Positions 11,353 to 18,560 of a DNA stretch of 49,515 bases are shown here, piece after piece. The DNA is from Polaromonas sp. Its GTDB lineage: Bacteria; Pseudomonadota; Gammaproteobacteria; Burkholderiales; Burkholderiaceae_C. The first letter of the stretch is position 1, and each line of letters starts with the position of its first letter. Under the pieces are notes generated by a model. It did not search any database, had not been told where the DNA came from, and saw only the letters and a list, made by a program, of their open reading frames with translations. The DNA is taken from assembly GCA_021153985.1 (NCBI GenBank), contig JAJKJM010000038.1, positions 1 to 49,515 of the forward strand, in the 5' to 3' direction. Made by a program: the position numbers and the translations under genes.

Positions 11353-11400
11353 GTGTACACCGTCCACAAAAGAATAGCAAAGATAATGAACACTGTCCAC
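11353..11400. promoter_or_regulatory. Two operator palindromes for the TetR regulator
   Basis: Two related 15-base palindromes, GTGTAC-ACC-GTCCAC (11353-11367) and ATGAAC-ACT-GTCCAC (11386-11400), lie exactly 33 bases apart, about three helical turns, between the divergent VOC operon and tetR. They share 11 of 12 bases in ACACYGTCCACA. The half-site GTGNAC/GTCCAC and the spacing fit a TetR dimer pair on one face of the DNA. The sequence pattern is direct observation; binding by the neighbouring TetR is inference. Confidence 0.7.
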
Positions 11401-11418
11401 ATAAAAAAGTAACAAGCC

Positions 11419-12096
11419 ATGTCGAGCGCGCGCCCTTCCCAGCCAGTCCCAAAACCCCGCAGCACCTACCGCCACGGGGACTTGCGGCGTGCCTTGCTGG
11501 AAGCGGGTGTGGAACTGGCCCGCGCCGGCGGGCCCGAGGCCGTGGTGCTGCGTGAAGCCACGCGCCGCGCGGGCGTCGCACCGAACGCCGCCTACCGCCA
11601 CTTTGAAAACCGCCAGGCCTTGCTGTACGCGGTTCGTTCCGCCGCGCTCGCGGCCGTGGCCCGCGCCATGGAGGCCGAGCTGGCCACGATCCCCCAAGAT
11701 TTACCGCCCGCCGAATTTGCCCGCGCCAATGTGCGCGCGGTAGGCATGGGCTACCTGCGGTTTGCCCAGGCCGAGAGCGGGCTGTTCCGCACGGCGTTTG
11801 GGCCGTCAGACGACCTGAAAGAAAGAAGCGAGGGCAAGCCGGCCGGCACTGAGCGCAAAGGCCAAAGCGGCCTGGACCCCTTCGAGTTGCTGGGCGCCGC
11901 ACTCGACAAACTGGTTGCCGCCGGGGTGCTTCAGCCCGAGCGCCGCCCCGGCGCCGAGTTCCTGGCCTGGTCGGCGGTGCACGGACTGGCCATGCTGGTC
12001 ATCGACGGCCCGCTGGGCCCTGTCCTGGGCCCGCAGATGTTGCAGATCGGCGAGCGCCTGATCGACATGGTGGAAAAAGGCCTGTGCGGCAACTAG
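11419..12096 (+). CDS. TetR/AcrR family regulator (WHG-type C-terminus)
   Basis: A 225-residue repressor. The N-terminal helix-turn-helix covers about residues 15-65: RHGDLRRALLEAGVELA, then VLREATRRAGVAPNAAYRHF with the recognition helix, followed by ENRQALLYAV. The ligand domain contains MGYLRFAQAESGLFRTAF, a signature of the C-terminal domain called WHG or TetR_C_33, and AWSAVHGLAMLVIDGPL. Divergent from the VOC/NTF2/YCII/GST operon with paired palindromes between, so it probably represses both that operon and itself until a small hydrophobic ligand binds. The ATG is not preceded by a clear ribosome site. Confidence 0.88.
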   Translation: MSSARPSQPVPKPRSTYRHGDLRRALLEAGVELARAGGPEAVVLREATRRAGVAPNAAYRHFENRQALLYAVRSAALAAVARAMEAELATIPQDLPPAEFARANVRAVGMGYLRFAQAESGLFRTAFGPSDDLKERSEGKPAGTERKGQSGLDPFELLGAALDKLVAAGVLQPERRPGAEFLAWSAVHGLAMLVIDGPLGPVLGPQMLQIGERLIDMVEKGLCGN

Positions 12097-12120
12097 CCCT
12101 GCAGCCCGAAGCATCAAGCC

Positions 12121-12175
12121 AAAAAGCCCTCCAGCCCAAGAGTGGCGTGGGCCTTTAGCTCCTGAATTAATAGCA
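12121..12175 (-). repeat. 3'-end repeat element, copy C
   Basis: AAAAAGCCCTCCAGCCC, then GCTCCTGAATTAATAGC. In this copy the stem is enlarged: TTAGCTCC (12155-12162) pairs with GGAGCTAA (12183-12190), so the hairpin reaches into the stop codon of the LysR gene on the minus strand. Confidence 0.75.
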
Positions 12176-12186
12176 AAACAAGGGAG

Positions 12187-13134
12187 CTAAGCGCTGGGCC
12201 CGCGCGCCGGCAGGCCCATGCCGGCAGGCAGCCCCTCGCGCAGCGCCTCGATAAAGCGGCGCAACTTGGCCGGGTAAAAACTCGAATAGGGATAGATCAG
12301 GTAGACCGGCAGCGGTGACGCACACCATTCGGGCGCCAGGTGCAGCAGCCGCCCGTCCGCCACATCGTCGGCCACCAGCCAGGTCGAGGCAATGCTCGCG
12401 CCCAGGCCCAGCAGCGTGGCGTTGCGCAGCGCAAACAGGCTGTCGGTGCCCAGGCGGGGGTGAATGGGAAAGCGCTGCTCTTCGCCGCGGTCGCCGTTTT
12501 TGCTGCCATGATGGATCAGCGTCACTTCGCTGCGGTAAAAAGTCTGCAGCGCCAGCCACGGCAGCGCCTGCAATTCGGCCGGGTGCTGCGGCAGCGGCTT
12601 GCCCCGCAACAGCGAAGGCGCCGCCACCACGATGCGCCGCACCTCGGCAATCTTCACCGCCACCAGCGACGGGTCTTGCACCGCGCCCACATGCACGGCG
12701 CAATCGATGCCCTGGGCGATGAAGTCGGGCGTGCCGTCATGCAGCAGCCATTCCACCGTGACCCGTTCGTGGCGCCGCAAATAGTCGACCAGCGGCCCCA
12801 CCAGCCGCTGCTGGCCCAGCGCATGCGGCGCCACCACGCGCAAGGTGCCCTCCGGCACGTCTTTCGGGCCGCGCAGGTCGGCCTCAAAGGCGTCCCAGTT
12901 GCCCAGCAACTCCTTGGCGCGGGCAAAACAGCGCTCGCCGTCTTCCGTCAGCTTCATCGCATGGGTCGAGCGCTGCAGCAGCTTCAGGCCCAGCGAGCGT
13001 TCCAGCGCCTGCAGGCGCCGGCTCACGGTGGGCTGTGTGGCGTTCATCTGCGCGGCGGCGGCAGACAGGCTGCCCGCCTCCACGATGCGCACGAAGGTCT
13101 GCATCAGCTCAATCCGGTCGGGGGCGGTTTTCAT
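12187..13134 (-). CDS. LysR-family transcriptional regulator
   Basis: A 315-residue LysR protein. Winged HTH at residues 10-70: TFVRIVEAGSLSAAAAQMNA, TQPTVSRRLQALERSLGLKL, RSTHAMKLTEDGE. The ligand-binding half contains VAPHALGQQRLVGPL, VHVGAVQDPSLVAVKI and the usual C-terminal P-Y-PYSSFYPAKLRRFIEAL. The start at 13134 gives the conserved N-terminus; an upstream in-frame ATG at 13227 is less likely because that region holds the divergent promoter. It faces the MFS transporter gene, which it probably controls. Confidence 0.93.
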   Translation of the reverse strand: MKTAPDRIELMQTFVRIVEAGSLSAAAAQMNATQPTVSRRLQALERSLGLKLLQRSTHAMKLTEDGERCFARAKELLGNWDAFEADLRGPKDVPEGTLRVVAPHALGQQRLVGPLVDYLRRHERVTVEWLLHDGTPDFIAQGIDCAVHVGAVQDPSLVAVKIAEVRRIVVAAPSLLRGKPLPQHPAELQALPWLALQTFYRSEVTLIHHGSKNGDRGEEQRFPIHPRLGTDSLFALRNATLLGLGASIASTWLVADDVADGRLLHLAPEWCASPLPVYLIYPYSSFYPAKLRRFIEALREGLPAGMGLPARGPSA

Positions 13135-13149
13135 TCGGCATCCATTCCT

Positions 13150-13180
13150 CGTATGCGCGTTATATGCGTATGGCGTATGA
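13150..13180. promoter_or_regulatory. Repeated CGTATG motifs between lysR and MFS gene
   Basis: The 128-base divergent region contains CGTATGCGC followed by TATATGCGTATGG and CGTATGA, giving three CGTATG-type boxes in 30 bases with partial dyad symmetry around GCGTTATATGC. This is the only patterned stretch there and is a reasonable LysR binding site. No experimental or search support. Confidence 0.35.
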
Positions 13181-13262
13181 CCATTGTGCCCAACAGCCGC
13201 CTTCACAGCACAAAACCCGGCCCGCATACTGGCGTCCTGCCTCTAATTCGGGAATTTGCCTT

Positions 13263-14483
13263 ATGACTTCAAACTCTCCTTCCAGCGCTTCTACGCATGA
13301 CCAAATCGGGCCGGGCCTGCCCTTTTCGCTGGTTCTTCTGCTCGCCACCGGTGCCGGCCTGGGCGCGGCTTCGCTGTATTACAGCCAGCCCATGCTGGCC
13401 CTGCTGGTCGCCGAATTCAAGGCGACGCCCGCCGCCATCGGCCTGGTGCCCACGCTGACCACACTCGGCTACGCGCTGGGCATCGGCTTGCTCGCGCCGC
13501 TGGGCGACCGTTATGACCGGCGCCGCATCATCCTGGGCAAGGCGGCCGCTTTGGTGCTCGCACTGCTGCTGGCCGCCTGCGCGCCTTCGCTGGCGGTGCT
13601 GGCGCTGGCCAGCCTTGCCATCGGGCTGTCGGCCACACTCGCACAAGACATCGTGCCAGCCGCCGCCACGCTCGCCCCCGAATCGCAACGCGGCAAAACC
13701 GTCGGCACCGTGATGACCGGCCTGCTGCTGGGCATCCTGCTGTCGCGTGTGGTGGCTGGTGTCGTGGCGGAACACCTTGGATGGCGCAGCATGTTTGTGA
13801 CGGCAGCCCTCAGCATCGCGCTGCTGGGCGTGGCCGTGTGGCACCGCCTGCCGCGCTTTGCGGCGACCACGCAGCTGCCCTATCTGGCGCTGCTGGGTTC
13901 CCTCGCCACGCTGTGGAAGCGCCACCCCGCGCTGCGCCGCGCGGCCATCGCCCAAGGGCTGGTCAGCATCGGCTTCAGCGCTTTCTGGTCCACACTGGCC
14001 ATCATGCTGCACGCCCAGCCCTTCAACCTGGGCAGCAGCGCAGCCGGCGTCTTTGGCCTGGCCGGCGCCGCCGGTGCGCTGGCCGCGCCGCTGGCCGGCC
14101 GCATCGCCGACAACAAGGGACCCGAAGTCGTCACGCGCCTGGGCGCGGCGCTGGTGGCCGCCGCCTTCATCGCCATGGCGTTCGGCCCCAACCAGCTGTG
14201 GCTCATCGCCCTCGGTGCCGTGGTGTTTGACCTCGGCGCGCAAGCCACGCTGATCGCACACCAGACCATCATCTACGGCATCGAGCCCGCCGCGCGCAGC
14301 CGGCTCAACGCCGTGCTCTTCATCGGCATGTTCACCGGCATGGCCAGCGGCGCCTGGCTGGGCAGCGTGGTGCTGGCGCAATACGGCTGGCAGGGCGTGT
14401 GTGTGATGGCAGCGGTGTCAGGCGTGGCTGCGCTGGGGGTGCGGCTGTGGCCAGTGAAAAAGCTGGCTCCCTGCGCTGCGTAA
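13263..14483 (+). CDS. MFS transporter, 12-helix drug/sugar efflux type
   Basis: A 406-residue major facilitator protein with twelve hydrophobic segments in two halves. Motif A is clear after helix 2 (GLLAPLGDRYDRRRIILG), and the second half repeats it as LAGRIADNKGPEVVTRLG. The region GTVMTGLLLGILLSRVVAG matches motif C-like sequence of proton-driven exporters. The chosen ATG at 13263 gives a short hydrophilic N-terminus before helix 1; the frame is open further upstream but without a plausible start. Divergent from a LysR gene. Closest in feel to the YnfM/arabinose-efflux group; substrate unknown. Confidence 0.9.
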   Translation: MTSNSPSSASTHDQIGPGLPFSLVLLLATGAGLGAASLYYSQPMLALLVAEFKATPAAIGLVPTLTTLGYALGIGLLAPLGDRYDRRRIILGKAAALVLALLLAACAPSLAVLALASLAIGLSATLAQDIVPAAATLAPESQRGKTVGTVMTGLLLGILLSRVVAGVVAEHLGWRSMFVTAALSIALLGVAVWHRLPRFAATTQLPYLALLGSLATLWKRHPALRRAAIAQGLVSIGFSAFWSTLAIMLHAQPFNLGSSAAGVFGLAGAAGALAAPLAGRIADNKGPEVVTRLGAALVAAAFIAMAFGPNQLWLIALGAVVFDLGAQATLIAHQTIIYGIEPAARSRLNAVLFIGMFTGMASGAWLGSVVLAQYGWQGVCVMAAVSGVAALGVRLWPVKKLAPCAA

Positions 14484-14499
14484 GAATGGCGCTGAACCG

Positions 14500-15513
14500 T
14501 CAAGCCGCTTTGGGAATCGTGGCCACCATGCCCGCTGTGCGCGCCCTGACCTCCGGCGTTGCCAGGCATGTCATCACCGCCTCGTAGCCCGGTGCGCCAG
14601 GATAGGGCGCAACGCGAACCGGCGGGCTGTGGTTGGCCGGGCAGAGGATGATGGTTTCCTCCGGCACCATCGCCGCCAGATTCAGAATCGCTGACGAACG
14701 CGTCATCAGGAAGAGAGGGCGCGCATTGGCCCTGGCGCGCTGGCGCAGGTAGGCAACGAGTGCTTCCTGCGTGGTGTGGTCCAGCCCCTGCTCCACCATG
14801 TCGACGGCGACGATGGCCGGCCCTTCGGCCTCCAGGCCCGCCAGCAGTGCTCTCAGGGCCGGCGACGCCACTGCCCCTTCATCCACAAGCCACGCCAGCG
14901 CCCTGTCGACGCGCAGCTTCAGCGCGGCATCCTTGTCCGTGTGGTCCAGCCGGTCCAGACCCAGAAAGACCCCATTCGGCAACCTCTCGGCCAGCAGCAA
15001 GGCCAAGCGCGTCTTGCCGCTACCCAGCGGGCCGACGATGTAGTTCAGCGGCCGTATGTCGGCAAGCTCAAACCACTCGCCACCCCAGGGCCAAGGCAGC
15101 TCAAAGCCCACGCTGAGCTGGGAAAATGGATTGAGCAGGCGCGCAAGCTCCCCCTGGCCCGGCGCCTTGCCGCGACGAAGATCCGCACGGAGTGTGCGGA
15201 CTTTGCCGATCGTGGTGACCCGTTCACGAAGCTCCGCTTCAAGTGCTGCCTCGTGCAAGGCCAGCGCGGGCCCCAGGCTTTGCGGGTCGCCCTCAAGGGC
15301 CTGCGCCACCTGCGCCAGGCTCAAACCAAGTTTGCGCAGGGCGACCACCTCGGCGGCACGCGCCAGCGTGTCCGGGCTGTAGACCCGGTAACCGGCGGCG
15401 GTGCGGTCGGGCGTGACCAGACCTCGCTGCTCATAGAGCCGCAGGGCCTTTGTCGATACGCCGAGCCGCCTGGCCGCTTCGGAGGCGCCTGGGTGCGCGC
15501 GGGGAGAATTCAT
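14500..15513 (-). CDS. MerR-type HTH fused to a P-loop ATPase
   Basis: A 337-residue two-domain protein. Residues 10-80 are a MerR winged helix (ASEAARRLGVSTKALRLYEQ, GYRVYSPDTLARA, LGLSLAQVAQAL), followed by a helical linker (85-120). Residues ~145-300 form an ABC/AAA-like ATPase: Walker A GPLGSGKT at 161-168, Walker B AIVAVDMVEQGLD with Asp238 and Glu241, and LFLMTRSSAI at the sensor/H-loop position. No ABC signature LSGG is visible. MerR proteins usually end in a small ligand domain or dimerisation helix, so an ATPase as effector domain is unusual. AGAGG six bases before the ATG supports the start, and a MerR-type promoter lies upstream. Ends 16 bases from the convergent MFS gene. What it senses is unknown. 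Confidence 0.85.
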   Translation of the reverse strand: MNSPRAHPGASEAARRLGVSTKALRLYEQRGLVTPDRTAAGYRVYSPDTLARAAEVVALRKLGLSLAQVAQALEGDPQSLGPALALHEAALEAELRERVTTIGKVRTLRADLRRGKAPGQGELARLLNPFSQLSVGFELPWPWGGEWFELADIRPLNYIVGPLGSGKTRLALLLAERLPNGVFLGLDRLDHTDKDAALKLRVDRALAWLVDEGAVASPALRALLAGLEAEGPAIVAVDMVEQGLDHTTQEALVAYLRQRARANARPLFLMTRSSAILNLAAMVPEETIILCPANHSPPVRVAPYPGAPGYEAVMTCLATPEVRARTAGMVATIPKAA

Positions 15514-15564
15514 GAGGGACCTCTGGGTTGCTTTTTAGCTTGCCGTTTGCTGTTTGCTCTCAGC

Positions 15565-15595
15565 ATCATGAGGGCGGACCCAGGGGTCAAGTCAA
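15565..15595 (-). promoter_or_regulatory. MerR-type promoter with 19-bp spacer
   Basis: On the minus strand TTGACT (15595-15590) and CATGAT (15570-15565) are separated by 19 bases, the overlong spacing that MerR regulators correct by twisting DNA. The spacer holds the perfect palindrome GACCC-CT-GGGTC (15588-15577). The predicted start is near 15558, about 45 bases before the ATG of the MerR-ATPase gene, so autoregulation is likely. Confidence 0.6.
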
Positions 15596-15642
15596 CAGGG
15601 CATGGAAGAAATCGAATCCTTCTCATGTCCGATGAACGCAAC

Positions 15643-16518
15643 TCAAGCCGCCAGCGCCTCCTTCGGAAAATCCGTCGAAGCCGACAACGCATGCCATGCC
15701 TTCACTTCAGCTTCGACAAACGCGTGCTTGTCCGCGATGGCCTGCAGCGTGTCGGTGCCTAGCGCCAGGCGCAGCGGCGGTGTGGCAGAGTCCACCAGCG
15801 CCAGCATCGCCTGCGCCAACCGCTGCGGGTCGCCCGGCTGCTTGTGGTTGATCTGCGTGGCGGCCACGCGCACCTTGCCCGCGCTGGCGGCATAGTCGTC
15901 CAGGATGCGCGGCGACACGGCCAGCGAATTGCTGTCCAGGAAGTCGGTGCGAAAGTAACCCGGCTCCACGGTCGTCACATGAATGCCCAGCGGTGCGAGC
16001 TCGCCGTGCAGCGCTTCGGTCAGGCCTTCCACCGCAAACTTGGTCGAGCAATACACCCCAAAGCCCGGAGCCGATTGGTAGCCGCCCAGCGACGAGATGT
16101 TGATCACGTGGCCGCTGCGGCGCGCGCGCATTGCCGGCAGCACGGCGCGTGTCACATGGAGCAGGCCAAACACGTTGGTGTCATACAGGCGCCGCACTTC
16201 GTCGGCTGTGGCTTCTTCTACCGCGCCCAGGAGGCCGTAGCCCGCGTTGTTGACCAGCACGTCGATGCGGCCAAAGCGCGCGAGGGCGGCTTGCACCGCA
16301 GTGGCAGCCTGCGCCTCATCGGTCACGTCCAGCGGCAACGCCAGCAGAGCGTCGCTCGCGGGAAACCTTTTCTGCACTGAAGCGGCGTCGCGCGAAGTCG
16401 CCACCACCGCGTCGCCGTGCGCCAGCACCGCTTCCACGATGCGGGCACCAATGCCGCGCGCCGCGCCGGTGATCATCCACACACGTTTGAAGTTGGCTTT
16501 TGTCGTTACTGTATTCAT
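15643..16518 (-). CDS. SDR-family oxidoreductase (classical)
   Basis: A 291-residue short-chain dehydrogenase/reductase. Cofactor motif TGAARGIG near the N-terminus, NNAGYG, catalytic serine in NISSLGG, and YCSTK with the catalytic Tyr and Lys; PGYFRTDF follows. The basic residue in ATSRD after strand 2 suggests NADP(H). The start at 16518 has AAGGG before it; the frame extends upstream without a better start. It is divergent from a LysR gene 127 bases away and is probably its target. Similar proteins are annotated as carbonyl or ketoacyl reductases, but the substrate cannot be read from sequence. Confidence 0.92.
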   Translation of the reverse strand: MNTVTTKANFKRVWMITGAARGIGARIVEAVLAHGDAVVATSRDAASVQKRFPASDALLALPLDVTDEAQAATAVQAALARFGRIDVLVNNAGYGLLGAVEEATADEVRRLYDTNVFGLLHVTRAVLPAMRARRSGHVINISSLGGYQSAPGFGVYCSTKFAVEGLTEALHGELAPLGIHVTTVEPGYFRTDFLDSNSLAVSPRILDDYAASAGKVRVAATQINHKQPGDPQRLAQAMLALVDSATPPLRLALGTDTLQAIADKHAFVEAEVKAWHALSASTDFPKEALAA

Positions 16519-16618
16519 GGTCTTGCCCTTTGAAAAAATGTTGCCGAGGAGGGCAATGTAGGTTTTCGATTGGGTGTTGAATAGACGGCAATCGCTGAGT
16601 TCATAATCAAGCAAATCG

Positions 16619-16632
16619 TGACAATCATGTCA
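16619..16632. promoter_or_regulatory. TGACA-ATCA-TGTCA inverted repeat before lysR
   Basis: A perfect 5-base inverted repeat just upstream of the AGGAG ribosome site of the LysR gene. Its place, close to the lysR start in the divergent SDR/LysR region, fits an autoregulatory site, but it is short. Confidence 0.35.
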
Positions 16633-16645
16633 GTCAGGAGCCGCC

Positions 16646-17614
16646 ATGGCCTTTAACGAGCTGCGCGCCGTGTCCACTTTCGTCAAAGCCGCCGAGCTGG
16701 GCAGCCTGCGCCAGGCCGCCGCCGCGCAAGCCATCACGCCGCAGGCGGCCAGCCAGGCGCTGGTGCAGCTGGAGCAGCACCTGGGCGTGCGCCTCTTTCA
16801 CCGCACCACCCGCAGCCTGAGCCTGACCGAGGAGGGCGAGCAACTCCTTCAGGCCGCGCAGCCGGGGCTAAGCACCTTGCAGCAAGCCTTGCATGGCGCC
16901 CGCCGCGGCCGCGAAGACATCGCCGGGCCGCTGCGCATCGCGGCGCCGCGTTCCATCATGCTCGAGGTGTTGTGGCCCGTGCTTGAAGAATATTGCCGCC
17001 GCCATCCACAGGTGGACCCCGACATCCACATGGACGACCGCATCGGCAACTGGGTCGAAGACCGCGTTGACGTCGGCTTTCGCGCCGGCTCACCGCCCGA
17101 AGGCGGGGTCATCTCGCGGCGCATCATGCCGCTGCAACTCGTCGTCTGCGCTTCACCCGCTTACATCGCGCGGCACGGCGCGCCGCAAACCATTGACGAT
17201 CTTGCCCAGCACCGCTGCAGCGGCTTCCGGCATGCGGGCACCGGCAAAGCCATGCCCTGGGAATTCAAGGTCGGTGAAGAAGTGGTGGGCCGCAGCATCG
17301 CTGCCGCTTTTCTGGCCAACGACGTGGATATCGAAGCCCGCGCGGTGGTAGCGGGGCAGGTCATCGGCCAACTGATAGGCGTCACCGCCGCGCCATTGGT
17401 GCGCGCGGGAAAACTGGTGCCCTTGCTCACGCAGCATGCCACTGAGCACCTCGGCCTGCATGTGTATTACGGCAGCCGAAATGCGCAGCCGGCGCGGGCG
17501 CGTGCCTTCATCGACCTGGCCGTTGAGCGCCTGGCCGGCAATACGCAATTTTTCCTGGCGCCGCATGAACTGGCGCCAGCCAGAACCGCGCGCCGGCGCC
17601 GCAAGCAGCCTTAA
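16646..17614 (+). CDS. LysR-family transcriptional regulator
   Basis: A 322-residue LysR protein with the winged HTH at residues 5-65 (STFVKAAELGSLRQAAAA, ITPQAASQALVQLEQHLGVR, FHRTTRSLSLTEEG) and an effector domain of the common CrgA-like type (PLRIAAPRSIM, DRIGNWVEDRVDVGFRAG, VVAGQVIGQLIG). The C-terminal tail is basic (ARRRRKQP). AGGAG lies six bases before the ATG. It is divergent from the SDR gene and convergent with the DUF4142 gene, whose stop is 12 bases away. Confidence 0.93.
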   Translation: MAFNELRAVSTFVKAAELGSLRQAAAAQAITPQAASQALVQLEQHLGVRLFHRTTRSLSLTEEGEQLLQAAQPGLSTLQQALHGARRGREDIAGPLRIAAPRSIMLEVLWPVLEEYCRRHPQVDPDIHMDDRIGNWVEDRVDVGFRAGSPPEGGVISRRIMPLQLVVCASPAYIARHGAPQTIDDLAQHRCSGFRHAGTGKAMPWEFKVGEEVVGRSIAAAFLANDVDIEARAVVAGQVIGQLIGVTAAPLVRAGKLVPLLTQHATEHLGLHVYYGSRNAQPARARAFIDLAVERLAGNTQFFLAPHELAPARTARRRRKQP

Positions 17615-17625
17615 AGCTCAGCGCA

Positions 17626-18249
17626 TCAGGACTTGGCGGAAGTGGTGGAAGCCGCCAGCTGCTTGGCCATATCCAGGTGGTGCTCCACCGCCGGCAGCAT
17701 TTTGCCGGCGAGTGCCTTGAGGTCGCTGTCTTTGGCGTCTTTCTGGACTTTTTGCAGCAACTTCACGGTGCTTTCATGGTCGCCTACGCCGGCGCGCTTG
17801 GCGTATTCCTTGTCAAACATATTGCCCGAAAGCGCTTTCAGCGCCATGGCCTTGGTCTTGGCCATGGCGCCGGGGCCGTCGGGCAGCGTGACGTTCTTGG
17901 CCCGGGCCAGGGCCTGCACATCGGCGAGGGACGAACCGTGATCGTCCACCATCTGCTGCGCGAATTTTTTCACCTCGGCGCTCTGCGCTTTCTCCAGCGC
18001 CATCTTGCCGGCGTCGACTTCGGCCATATTGGCTTGCGCCAGGTCTTCCAGCATCTTGCGGTCGCTGCGGTCCAGTTTGGAAGCGTCTTCGGCCTTGGCG
18101 GCGGGGGCTGGCGTCGGGCTGGTTTGCGCCCAGACAGCCGGCGCCACGGCTAGCGTCAACGCCGCCATGACGGCAAGCGCCAAACCCCAGCTTTGCCAGC
18201 TGCGAAGTGTGGGTGAGTGTTCAAGTGGGTGCGAATGTTTCACAGGCAT
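17626..18249 (-). CDS. Exported DUF4142 protein
   Basis: A 207-residue exported protein. A signal peptide is visible at about residues 18-42 (WGLALAVMAALTLAVAPAVWAQ), then a Pro/Ala linker, then the all-helical DUF4142 domain with DRKMLEDLAQANMAEVDAGKMAL, KKFAQQMVDDHGSSLADVQALA and HLDMAKQLA. DUF4142 is ferritin-like in fold and found in periplasmic proteins, often stress-induced; no enzyme activity is established. AAGGAG eight bases before the ATG supports the start. It is divergent from the PQQ dehydrogenase gene across 311 bases. Confidence 0.9.
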   Translation of the reverse strand: MPVKHSHPLEHSPTLRSWQSWGLALAVMAALTLAVAPAVWAQTSPTPAPAAKAEDASKLDRSDRKMLEDLAQANMAEVDAGKMALEKAQSAEVKKFAQQMVDDHGSSLADVQALARAKNVTLPDGPGAMAKTKAMALKALSGNMFDKEYAKRAGVGDHESTVKLLQKVQKDAKDSDLKALAGKMLPAVEHHLDMAKQLAASTTSAKS

Positions 18250-18560
18250 GGGAGAACTCCTTCAAAAAGGCTCAACAGAGGGAATGCGGCGCACGCACCA
18301 TGGGTTGCGCGTGGCACTGCCGATCCCTGAAGATCGCGCCTGCCGCAGGCACCCCGCGCCGGGTATTTCCGGTGGCTCGTGTAGGAATTCACCCATGGCT
18401 GGAGACGGCGAAGGGCGGTCCACAGCCTACAGACGCATCAGCCACCCGCTGACGCCTGGGGCGGCGCGCGCGGACTAGATTGGCTGTCAGCCGCTGCATC
18501 TTTCACAGTCCTTCAATGCGGAATCCAGGCTGAACCGCATTGCCAACAGCACCAACAACA
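18250..18560. other. Intergenic region between DUF4142 and PQQ dehydrogenase genes
   Basis: A 311-base divergent gap. It must contain promoters for both neighbours, but I see no convincing -35/-10 pair, long inverted repeat, small gene or copy of the repeat families. The sequence remains GC-rich with ordinary composition. Confidence 0.5.

Noticed and set aside
13269..14381. Minus-strand open frame of 370 codons opposite the MFS gene
   Set aside because: Its protein is dominated by Gln, His, Gly and Arg without hydrophobic core; the plus-strand MFS protein is clearly real.
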